From Syntrophomonadaceae bacterium (GTDB taxonomy: Bacteria; Bacillota_D; Dethiobacteria; DTU022; PWGO01), in the NCBI GenBank assembly GCA_003554535.1, contig PWGT01000103.1, forward strand, positions 1 through 5,512: DNA of 5,512 nucleotides, written 5' to 3'. The translations under genes were made by a program, and so were the position numbers. Shown one piece after another: positions 1 through 5,512 of this stretch; position 1 is the stretch's first letter; each line of letters begins with the position of its first letter. The notes beneath the pieces are model-generated. The model was not told the origin of the DNA, made no database searches, and saw nothing but the letters and a program-made list of their open reading frames with translations.

Positions 1-580
1 ATTCATCCCACTGTTGAGGAATATAAACCTTGAAGTCTTCATGGAAAAAAGTTTGATCAAAGTACATAGCAGGTACCCGCCAGGTAGCTACGATTCTTTG
101 CATATTCCATGGCCAAATGGAAATATCGGTGGTAACTAAATACTGCCGAATACGACGTCGAAAACCGTTGAACCCATAATATAAATATCGCCCAGGTAAT
201 GTTTTAAAAGGATTACCTGTTGCTTTACTGGCCGGACACCATGCCCAATTCCCCTTCCGCCTAAACAACATTATATGAACCGGAATTTTGTAAGGATGTA
301 AAAAACGATACTGATAAGTAAGTCCCTTATAAAGCCAAATAGTCACTTTATAGCCTCTGTCCTTGAACAACGGAAGCAAAGAGTATAGCTTATTTTCATG
401 TTCTGCCCACATCTGAATATCTACATCTTTTTCGTTTTCAAATAGTTTCCCTTCCCGCATAAGGGCCAGAAGAACTCCACTATCTATGCAGTAAGGCACA
501 TCATGTTCATTTAATATATTTATAAACGACTGGTATTCAACATTTTTAGGCGCCTTTGTTCTTCCTAAAATATTGCGCAA
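1..580 (-). CDS. LicD-family-like phosphotransferase, C-terminus cut by window edge
   Basis: About 193 codons are visible; the frame is still open at the left edge. The product resembles the LicD/fukutin-related nucleotidyltransferase-fold proteins, which in known members transfer phosphocholine or similar phospho-groups to surface glycans. Seen directly: the G-x-L-x-x-x-R-E-G signature (G35, R42-E43-G44) followed by the acidic D52-x-D54 pair, and near the cut end F-K-V-Y-I-P, which matches the segment preceding the usual LicD Y-L-x-x-x-Y-G-x-W ending. There are no transmembrane segments. The TTG start at 580-578 is chosen because GGAGG lies 7 bases upstream and the frame has no ATG or GTG between the preceding in-frame stop (640-638) and it. 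It follows the larger LicD-like gene after 52 bases, so the two are probably co-transcribed. Oddity: where the neighbour has the third acidic residue (V-D-L-F), this protein reads V-H102-I-M. Substrate unknown. Confidence 0.8.
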   Translation of the reverse strand, partial: MRNILGRTKAPKNVEYQSFINILNEHDVPYCIDSGVLLALMREGKLFENEKDVDIQMWAEHENKLYSLLPLFKDRGYKVTIWLYKGLTYQYRFLHPYKIPVHIMLFRRKGNWAWCPASKATGNPFKTLPGRYLYYGFNGFRRRIRQYLVTTDISIWPWNMQRIVATWRVPAMYFDQTFFHEDFKVYIPQQWDE

Positions 581-587
581 AATACTT

Positions 588-592
588 CCTCC
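588..592 (-). promoter_or_regulatory. Ribosome binding site GGAGG deciding a TTG start
   Basis: The minus strand reads GGAGG, followed by seven bases and then TTG at 580-578. The spacing is ideal. This is the main reason for starting the leftmost gene at TTG rather than at an internal ATG, the first of which is codon 41, inside the conserved signature. Confidence 0.8.
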
Positions 593-632
593 AAAATTTG
601 TTTTACTATGTTTAATTTCCTTAATCCTGTTC

Positions 633-2021
633 TCAAGTTAACAGTTTCTCCCATACTTTCTTTCCTTCAGGAACACTTTGGAGCATTAATTGGGCCTTTT
701 TTAAATTTTGAATAGCACCATCTAAGTTTCCAGAACAAATTTTCTTATAAGCCTGCCTTACCAGATGATAGTCAACATACTCAGGCCATAATACCTCTGT
801 ATTCTCACTAAGAAAAGCATCAAAGTCAGGGTCTGGTTTTCTCCACTCCCCATAGTTTTCCCGCAAATATTTATCAACTGGATCTGGTATTTGAATCTGG
901 AAATTGTTTATCCAGATTTTACGTAAATCAAAAGGAGTATTCTTCCATCTTACCAGGACACTATCATGCCAAACATTGTCATTTTCTCTGTAAAATTTGA
1001 ATAAGTCAACACTTACCCCGCTCCTATGTGAAACAGAAATCTTGGAACTGTATGGATGAGTTATCTCAAATTTAAAACGAGTATCCCGTAAGAAAGCCTG
1101 GTATAGCTTTTCCTGATTCCATGAATTTTCCCAAATACCTACATCGATATCATTGTCATGCTCTAACGGCTTACCTTCTCGCACAATGCCTAAAACTGTC
1201 CCTGCGCATAAAAAGAAAGGGATTTCCGCTTTATCCATAACTTCTTTTAAATCATAAATAACTCCCAGGCTGTTTTTACCGCCCAAATTTTTGGAAGTCA
1301 AATGTGGAGTTATTCCTTTTTCTACATTCAACAAAATAGCTCTTGCATATAGATCAATTGCTACATCAAACCGTTCCACTCTAGAAGCAGCATTAGCTAG
1401 AGGACGCACAGCTTTAGCAAACAAACACTCATCTCCACCTGAAGCTTTATCCCAAGTAGATAAAATTTTGTTTAGCTGTTCTTCATTTTGACAATTTTTA
1501 CATACCGCCCACAGCACTGCCATAGAAGAGAATTGCTTTTTAAGAACATCTATGGCAGTATGATCGGCAACTTCTGCCTTTTCAATAGCATACTGTAAAT
1601 TTATCTTGCGAGCTGCTATAGAAGGATTTTCCGAGTCCAGATTATAAGCATGAAGAGCATAGTGATAAGCAGTTTTGAGATTTCCACAGAATATATCGTA
1701 TTCTGCCTTCATTTCATAAAAATAAGTGCTTTGGGGATACTTATTTATACTAACTTCCAATAGTTCCTCTAAGAAGCTATCGTAGCCACAATAAAAGGCA
1801 GAACGTACAGCCAATTTGCTTGTTGCCAGTGAGTTGAAATCAATTTGTCCCTTATGATAAAGATAATCTGCTAAGCCGCATACAGAATCTTTTTCCTTTT
1901 TGTAATGCATCAAAGCGTATTCCCGCCATTTTGATGGCGGGAATACAAGATAAACCGGATATCTGGATACTATTTTGCTTGCTCTGCTTTTTAAACTCAC
2001 TCTCTTAATAACTTTAACCAC
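633..2021 (-). CDS. LicD-family phosphotransferase-like protein with TPR-like flanks
   Basis: 462 residues, cytosolic, no signal peptide. The central part, about residues 250-400, is a LicD-type domain: A-G-T-x-L-G (273-278), R281-E-G, then D291-x-D293, a third acidic residue D339 in V-D-L-F, and the ending Y385-L-R-E-N-Y-G-E-W. Characterised LicD proteins attach phosphocholine or related groups to teichoic acid or polysaccharide; the substrate here is unknown. The domain is flanked by helical repeats: a good TPR match at about 99-132 (A-E-Y, G-N, A, A, D-x-x-N pattern), a weaker one at 206-236, and one after the catalytic domain at about 420-447. The extra N-terminal 250 residues make it much longer than simple LicD proteins of roughly 270. 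The start is GTG at 2021-2019; an in-frame TAG lies ten codons upstream. The nearest purine run (AAGGAA) touches the GTG, and another (AAGGAAAAG) is rather far, so a start at the GTG of codon 8 is possible. It lies 66 bases after the surface-protein gene, probably in one operon. Confidence 0.85.
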   Translation of the reverse strand: MVKVIKRVSLKSRASKIVSRYPVYLVFPPSKWREYALMHYKKEKDSVCGLADYLYHKGQIDFNSLATSKLAVRSAFYCGYDSFLEELLEVSINKYPQSTYFYEMKAEYDIFCGNLKTAYHYALHAYNLDSENPSIAARKINLQYAIEKAEVADHTAIDVLKKQFSSMAVLWAVCKNCQNEEQLNKILSTWDKASGGDECLFAKAVRPLANAASRVERFDVAIDLYARAILLNVEKGITPHLTSKNLGGKNSLGVIYDLKEVMDKAEIPFFLCAGTVLGIVREGKPLEHDNDIDVGIWENSWNQEKLYQAFLRDTRFKFEITHPYSSKISVSHRSGVSVDLFKFYRENDNVWHDSVLVRWKNTPFDLRKIWINNFQIQIPDPVDKYLRENYGEWRKPDPDFDAFLSENTEVLWPEYVDYHLVRQAYKKICSGNLDGAIQNLKKAQLMLQSVPEGKKVWEKLLT

Positions 2022-2087
2022 TTCCTTATTATTCTTTTCCTTAATCTGCTAATATGCCTTTGATATGCTATTGTTTATATAATCTAT

Positions 2088-3890
2088 CTACTCTATTTTT
2101 TCCAGTGCTTCCTTTATATCTTCCGAAACTGCAACTTCGCCACCGAATATCGTTACTTTATTCACTTCTGCCTTGTTCTCCAGATATTTTTCTACTTCAT
2201 TACTCAAATCGGTAGACGTCGTTAACAACACAGGTGCTTGATTTTGAGCAGCATAAACTCCACCACTTAAAGCATCCGGGAAATTATCCCCTGTTGCCAG
2301 AGCAGCTTTAGTTGTAGTTCCTACAAACTCTTCTGCTATTTCTACAGCAGTCACCCATCTATTATCACCATAAATTCTTTCGGTGCCTCCTGCCTCCTCT
2401 TTGACTTCTTCACTTACTGCTGCGGGGCCACCAATTACATTTATTTCGTTTAAATTATTTTCTTCAATATAATTTGAAGTACTATCACTTAAATTTTCTC
2501 CATGGGTCAACAAAACAGGTGCATTTCTTACCGCAGCTACGCCAGAAACCGCTACTGCATCGGCAAAGTCTTGGCCAGTAGCTAAAAATGCCTCCTGAGG
2601 ATCGTCAACAAGTTCTTTAGCTATTGCTATTGCTGTTTCATAGCGATTAGCACCTTCAAGCCTCCTTACGTTATAATTTTTCTCTTCCAGTTCATTTGCT
2701 ACATCTTCAGATATAGCTGCTTCGCCTCCCAAAATGTATATTGTATCTCCAATACTCAACAATTCATCTATTTTATCTTCTGTATCGCTATGTAAACTGT
2801 CAGGATTGGTAAGTAATAAAGGGCCGCCCTTCTGGAAAGCCAAAGGTACTCCTGCCAGGGCGTCAGGAAATTTATCGCCTCGCGCCAGCACAGCTGCATT
2901 AGCTTGCTCTGGGTAAACAGCATCACTAATTTTTAATGCTGTTTCAAAACGATCACTGCCATGAAGCCGTTGTGTGCCTATTCTTGCATCATTGTTTGGG
3001 GAGTTATTGCTGTTGCTTGCGCCTTCTTTTATTTCATAAACTCCCTCCGCATTAGGAGTAGTCGAAACCTGGACTTCCGAATTCAAATTGACCACAGGGC
3101 GCACCCCGGCAGAGCCTAAGCTAACTCCAGTATAATAAAACCCGCCTTCAGAAATAACGTACCTGATAAAATGAGCCCATCTGCTACTGGGGGAGCGAGT
3201 CCAATAGCGCCAAACTCCAAAATTGCCAGGAAGCTCAGCCAGTCTGTCCTCATCATCTGCTCCTGAAAAATATGGATATACGTTTCCCACCTCATAACTC
3301 CAGTTATGTTCAGTATCACCCAGTTCAGTAGTAGAGGGAATGAAAACTTTGTCCTCGGTGGTGTAAGAATCCCCTTCTTCCCATTCTTTGTTGGGGATAG
3401 TAGTAGAAATAACACTATCTTGAAAATCATCAGAAAAAGCCCCGTAAAACTCCTCATTCAACCAGGGACGCAAGCCATAGGTTGTTGAGATATCAGAACC
3501 ACTTTCTCCCCAATGGTTGTACCCCCGGTCATGAACATGGGAACTATCATCAAAAGCATATCTACCTATAAGTTCTTCTGAAAGTAAAGTTACCCCACCC
3601 TCTCCATAATGGTTTTTAGCTACCACTATCCAAGTTACCGGCTTATTTTCATTATCTAAATCTTGATGACGGCTATAATCCCGTGCGGTGCGGTGCTCCC
3701 ACTCCCACGATTCATCCACGACCTTATCGCCTATGTCAAGCTCCTCGAGTGACTGAGTATCGGCAGCTTCCACTGTAGAACCTAAGCTGCGATTATCTTC
3801 CCCTGGTTGAAATGGCAATGCTTGCCATAAAAGCAATCCCGCTACTAACAACAAGCTTAAATTACACATCTGCTTAAACAAAAACGACAT
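2088..3890 (-). CDS. Secreted DUF6273-like surface protein with three CWB2 cell-wall-binding repeats
   Basis: 600 residues. An N-terminal hydrophobic stretch (about 10-27, after K6) looks like a Sec signal; no clean cleavage site is obvious, V-E-A at 40-42 being the best candidate. Residues about 53-288 resemble DUF6273: V-T-W-I-V-V-A at 85-91, L-L-S-E, L-R-P-W-L-N at 140-145, F-I-P-S, Y-W-T-R-S at 229-233 and V-R-P-V-V-N-L at 263-269. Its function is unknown. After a Ser/Asn linker (289-304) come three CWB2 repeats at about 308-402, 410-497 and 505-598, each with G-x-x-R-x-x-T-A, F-x-D-A and P-L/V-L-L-T motifs and a G-G-x-x-A-(I/V)-S ending. In Clostridioides difficile, CWB2 triplets bind an anionic wall polysaccharide non-covalently, so anchoring at the cell surface is expected. 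The mature part is acidic and lacks cysteine. The ATG start is preceded by AAAGGAG with ten bases between. It is the first gene of the leftward set. Confidence 0.9.
   Translation of the reverse strand: MSFLFKQMCNLSLLLVAGLLLWQALPFQPGEDNRSLGSTVEAADTQSLEELDIGDKVVDESWEWEHRTARDYSRHQDLDNENKPVTWIVVAKNHYGEGGVTLLSEELIGRYAFDDSSHVHDRGYNHWGESGSDISTTYGLRPWLNEEFYGAFSDDFQDSVISTTIPNKEWEEGDSYTTEDKVFIPSTTELGDTEHNWSYEVGNVYPYFSGADDEDRLAELPGNFGVWRYWTRSPSSRWAHFIRYVISEGGFYYTGVSLGSAGVRPVVNLNSEVQVSTTPNAEGVYEIKEGASNSNNSPNNDARIGTQRLHGSDRFETALKISDAVYPEQANAAVLARGDKFPDALAGVPLAFQKGGPLLLTNPDSLHSDTEDKIDELLSIGDTIYILGGEAAISEDVANELEEKNYNVRRLEGANRYETAIAIAKELVDDPQEAFLATGQDFADAVAVSGVAAVRNAPVLLTHGENLSDSTSNYIEENNLNEINVIGGPAAVSEEVKEEAGGTERIYGDNRWVTAVEIAEEFVGTTTKAALATGDNFPDALSGGVYAAQNQAPVLLTTSTDLSNEVEKYLENKAEVNKVTIFGGEVAVSEDIKEALEKIE
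2097..2969 (-). repeat. Three tandem CWB2 cell-wall-binding repeats (protein-level)
   Basis: Three diverged copies of about 90 residues each, at roughly 2685-2969, 2400-2663 and 2097-2378. Shared landmarks in each copy are the opening R-L/I-x-G-x-x-R, an A-x-L-A-(R/T)-G segment, F-x-D-A, P-(L/V)-L-L-T, and G-G-x-x-A-(I/V)-S-E. The copies are similar as protein only, so they are old duplications rather than a recent DNA repeat. Three is the usual number for a functional CWB2 anchor. Confidence 0.88.
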
Positions 3891-3900
3891 TTTAGCATTA

Positions 3901-3910
3901 CTCCTTTCCT
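3901..3910 (-). promoter_or_regulatory. Ribosome binding site of the surface-protein gene
   Basis: The minus strand reads AGGAAAGGAG. The GGAG end is ten bases from the ATG at 3890-3888. A nearer ATG in the spacer is in another frame and too close to the site to be used well. Confidence 0.75.
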
Positions 3911-3931
3911 CTAATTTAAAGTAAGTTTAAA

Positions 3932-3961
3932 ATTATATTTGAGACTACACTTACTATTTAA
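3932..3961 (-). promoter_or_regulatory. Candidate sigma-A-type promoter for the leftward genes
   Basis: On the minus strand a perfect -10 box TATAAT occupies 3937-3932. A weak -35 match, TTAAAT at 3961-3956, lies 18 bases upstream. Transcription would start near 3925, giving a leader of about 35 bases that includes the ribosome binding site. The -10 is strong and the -35 poor, so activation by a regulator or use of another promoter upstream is possible. Confidence 0.5.
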
Positions 3962-4026
3962 ATATTAGAAAAAACTTTAAGCATTTCCTGCCAAATTACG
4001 ATATTTTTTTAAACTTAATAACTTTG

Positions 4027-4056
4027 TTCAAGTAAAAAAAATGTTATATACTTGAA
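4027..4056. promoter_or_regulatory. Perfect 8-bp inverted repeat, candidate operator
   Basis: TTCAAGTA at 4027-4034 and TACTTGAA at 4049-4056 are exact reverse complements separated by 14 AT-rich bases. The right arm overlaps the TTGAAA -35 box of the candidate rightward promoter, and the left arm read on the minus strand also contains TTGAAC. The geometry suits a dimeric regulator between divergent genes. Chance occurrence in AT-rich DNA cannot be excluded. Confidence 0.4.
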
Positions 4057-4079
4057 AGGCAGGTTTTAATAAACATAAT
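4052..4079 (+). promoter_or_regulatory. Candidate promoter of the glycosyltransferase gene
   Basis: TTGAAA at 4052-4057 and CATAAT at 4074-4079 are separated by 16 bases; each box is close to the sigma-A consensus TTGACA/TATAAT. The predicted transcript begins near 4086, leaving a leader of about 75 bases that contains a small hairpin. Confidence 0.5.
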
Positions 4080-4106
4080 CGCCAATTTAACTCCCTTAGA
4101 AACTTT

Positions 4107-4129
4107 ACATCAAAGATATGATGTTTTTT
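4107..4129 (+). other. Weak hairpin followed by a T run in the leader
   Basis: ACATCA (4107-4112) pairs with TGATGT (4119-4124) across a six-base loop, and six T residues run from 4124 to 4129. The stem has only two G-C pairs, so it is too weak for a confident intrinsic terminator. It could be an attenuator-like element, part of a regulator site, or chance. Confidence 0.25.
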
Positions 4130-4144
4130 AAAGTCTATAAATGC

Positions 4145-4150
4145 AGGGAG
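4145..4150 (+). promoter_or_regulatory. Ribosome binding site of the glycosyltransferase gene
   Basis: AGGGAG lies eleven bases before the ATG at 4162. The other in-frame ATG at 4141 directly follows a TAA stop and has no purine-rich site before it, so this motif favours 4162 as the start. Confidence 0.6.
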
Positions 4151-4161
4151 ATACTATAGCT

Positions 4162-5512
4162 ATGACCGGTAAAGAAGCTGCAGAAAGAGAAATAAGCCAA
4201 TTGCAGAGCAAATTGATGAACTTGGGTTTTGTTCACCGAGCCCTCACCGATCTTCACAAACTAGCTGAAAACAATAAAAATCCTCACAAGAGAAAATTGG
4301 CTGCCCGCGTGTTAAGCATATGGTACGGAAGAATGCGTAATATAGAAGGTGCCCAAAAATGCCTTGAAATTTTGGATATAGCAGCTGAAGAGGAAGATGA
4401 CCCCGATGTATTGAGAAAAATAAACATTATGAAAGCTGAAAGCCTTGCATTGTTGAGTGAATTTCAAGCTGCCCAGGAATTAATCCAAAATGAGTTAGCC
4501 CATAATATTCATACTGATTTGTATCTGGCAGCAGCAAACCTGGAAACTACTCCATTACAACGAATTGGGTGGATCAATAAAGCATTGGAATTACACGATC
4601 TCTTTCCTATTACTTTTGATACGAACTCACAAATTGCCGCTTTTGATTGCTTACAAGGTGAATATTTTCCATCAAACTATAAGTCAAACGAAAACTTACA
4701 ACCTAGAGTTTCAGTAATTATGCCCGCCTACAATGCCAGTAATACTATTCAAACTGCCCTGGGCTCTCTTCTGTCCCAAACCTGGAGTAATCTGGAAGTA
4801 ATAATTGTAGATGACGGCAGCCAAGACAACACTGTCCAAATCGCCCGGGAATACGAGGCAGAGGACCCTCGAGTGAAGGTAATTGCCAACTCTCAAAACA
4901 GAGGGCCATACGTGGCACGAAATACTGCTTTAGAAGCATCTTCAGGAGAATTGATCTGCTGCCACGATACTGACGACTGGTCTCATCCTCAATTGATTGA
5001 AACCCAAGTTTCACATTTACAGCAAAATCCAGAAGTGCTGGCCAATACCTCCAAACAGGCTCGAGCAACTCCCGAACTGCTATTCTACCGTCGTAACAGG
5101 TTCGGTTACTATCTTATAAACAATTTACCCTCTTTCATGTTTCGCCGCAGCCCGGTCCTGGAAAACTTAGGGTGCTGGGATAGTGTGAGATTTAGCGCCG
5201 ACTCTGAATTCATGCGGCGCTTGAAAAGAATTTTCGGGAAAGACAAAGTAGTAAACATGGAAACAGGACCTCTATGTTTCCAAAGACAGCATTCATTATC
5301 TTTGACCGGACATGAATACTTTGGTGCCGAATATTTTTATGTGGGAGCCCGAAAAGAATATTACGAAGCCCAGCTTTATTACCATCGCAGTTTCAAATCA
5401 CTCTATTATCAATTTCCCCAGCTCAACAGGCCTTTTGCTGTACCAGAACCTATGTGGCCCTCAAGGGAAGCAAAAGAAAATCAAAAAAGGCATTTTGATG
5501 TGGTATATGCAG
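4162..5512 (+). CDS. GT2 glycosyltransferase with helical TPR-like N-terminus, cut by window edge
   Basis: 450 complete codons are visible with no stop before the right edge. Residues 1-165 are predicted helical and TPR-like, with the best units at about 44-77 and 86-118. A GT-A domain follows: R-V-S-V-I-M-P-A-Y-N at 182-191, V-D-D-G-S at 216-220 (nucleotide-sugar binding), N-R-G-P-Y-x-A-R-N, the metal-binding D269-T-D271-D272-W, and D347-S-E-F, the likely site of the catalytic base region. These are the hallmarks of an inverting family 2 enzyme that uses a nucleotide-sugar donor; donor and acceptor cannot be read from sequence. There is no transmembrane segment, so it probably acts at the inner face of the membrane. 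The last visible residues, H-F-D-V-V-Y-A, look like the first strand of another Rossmann-like domain. ATG 4162 is preferred over ATG 4141 because of AGGGAG. It is transcribed away from the surface-protein and LicD genes. Confidence 0.88.
   Translation, partial: MTGKEAAEREISQLQSKLMNLGFVHRALTDLHKLAENNKNPHKRKLAARVLSIWYGRMRNIEGAQKCLEILDIAAEEEDDPDVLRKINIMKAESLALLSEFQAAQELIQNELAHNIHTDLYLAAANLETTPLQRIGWINKALELHDLFPITFDTNSQIAAFDCLQGEYFPSNYKSNENLQPRVSVIMPAYNASNTIQTALGSLLSQTWSNLEVIIVDDGSQDNTVQIAREYEAEDPRVKVIANSQNRGPYVARNTALEASSGELICCHDTDDWSHPQLIETQVSHLQQNPEVLANTSKQARATPELLFYRRNRFGYYLINNLPSFMFRRSPVLENLGCWDSVRFSADSEFMRRLKRIFGKDKVVNMETGPLCFQRQHSLSLTGHEYFGAEYFYVGARKEYYEAQLYYHRSFKSLYYQFPQLNRPFAVPEPMWPSREAKENQKRHFDVVYA

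Larger units (their letters stand above)
3891..4161. other. Divergent AT-rich intergenic region
   Basis: This gap separates the leftward surface-protein gene from the rightward glycosyltransferase gene. I see no convincing small coding frame or RNA gene in it. It contains both ribosome binding sites, promoter-like boxes in both directions, an 8-bp inverted repeat and a weak hairpin, which are listed separately. Long A and T tracts dominate. Confidence 0.75.

Noticed and set aside
1291..1491. Plus-strand open frame of 66 codons, with similar short ones at 2734-2916 and 3306-3488
   Set aside because: All are antisense to well-supported genes, short, and without a convincing ribosome binding site or motif.
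1495..1502. C-x-x-C motif (residues 174-177) in the larger LicD-like protein as a metal or redox site
   Set aside because: A single C-x-x-C in a helical repeat region without partner cysteines is not enough to support a binding site.
2040..2080. Possible hairpin or terminator between the surface-protein and LicD-like genes
   Set aside because: ATATGC occurs twice as a direct repeat, not an inverted one; no stem with a T run is present in the 66-base gap.
3116..3457. Minus-strand open frame of 113 codons inside the surface-protein gene
   Set aside because: It overlaps the DUF6273-like region in another frame, has no recognisable motif, and the main frame is strongly supported by domain motifs.
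3921..3954. GTAAGT ... ACTTAC inverted repeat around the leftward -10 box
   Set aside because: Only six bases per arm with a 22-base loop in very AT-rich DNA; too likely by chance to list as an operator.
3987..4063. CCTGCC / GGCAGG long-range inverted pair in the intergenic region
   Set aside because: Six bases only, 65 bases apart, and the flanks do not pair.
4745..5068. Minus-strand open frame of 107 codons, and a 61-codon one at 4711-4896
   Set aside because: Both lie opposite the conserved GT2 catalytic motifs; they are shadows of the plus-strand glycosyltransferase gene and show no family features.

Overview
The window is an AT-rich stretch with compact genes, strong Shine-Dalgarno sites of GGAGG type, TTG/GTG as well as ATG starts, and a secreted protein carrying three cell-wall-binding-2 (CWB2) repeats. 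Together these point to a low-GC Gram-positive of the Clostridia or a related Firmicutes lineage. The secreted protein is markedly acidic, which would fit a salt- or alkali-adapted host, but this is only a guess. No genus can be named from the sequence.

Layout. Two gene blocks diverge from a 271-base AT-rich intergenic region (3891-4161). Leftward, on the minus strand, come three genes in the same orientation with short gaps of 66 and 52 bases and no visible terminator between them: a secreted DUF6273-like/CWB2 surface protein (2088-3890), a LicD-type phosphotransferase-like protein with flanking TPR-like helices (633-2021), and a second, shorter LicD-like protein (1-580) whose C-terminus lies beyond the left edge. 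The third gene begins at a TTG codon with a very good ribosome binding site. Rightward, on the plus strand, is a GT2 glycosyltransferase with a helical TPR-like N-terminus (4162 to the right edge, incomplete).

How they may work together. The content is typical of a cell-surface glycan locus: a GT2 enzyme builds or extends a glycan, LicD-family proteins usually attach phospho-linked substituents to glycans, and CWB2 repeats hold proteins to the wall through anionic wall polymers. A reasonable but untested inference is that these genes make or decorate a surface polysaccharide or glycoprotein and present a surface protein on the same envelope. The intergenic region holds plausible promoters in both directions and a perfect 8-bp inverted repeat that overlaps the likely -35 box of the glycosyltransferase gene, a candidate operator. 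I saw no RNA genes, insertion sequences, CRISPR arrays or phage genes. Nothing here is certain to be a new system; the most unusual points are the non-identical LicD pair, one with a changed acidic residue, and helical-repeat fusions on two different glycan enzymes.
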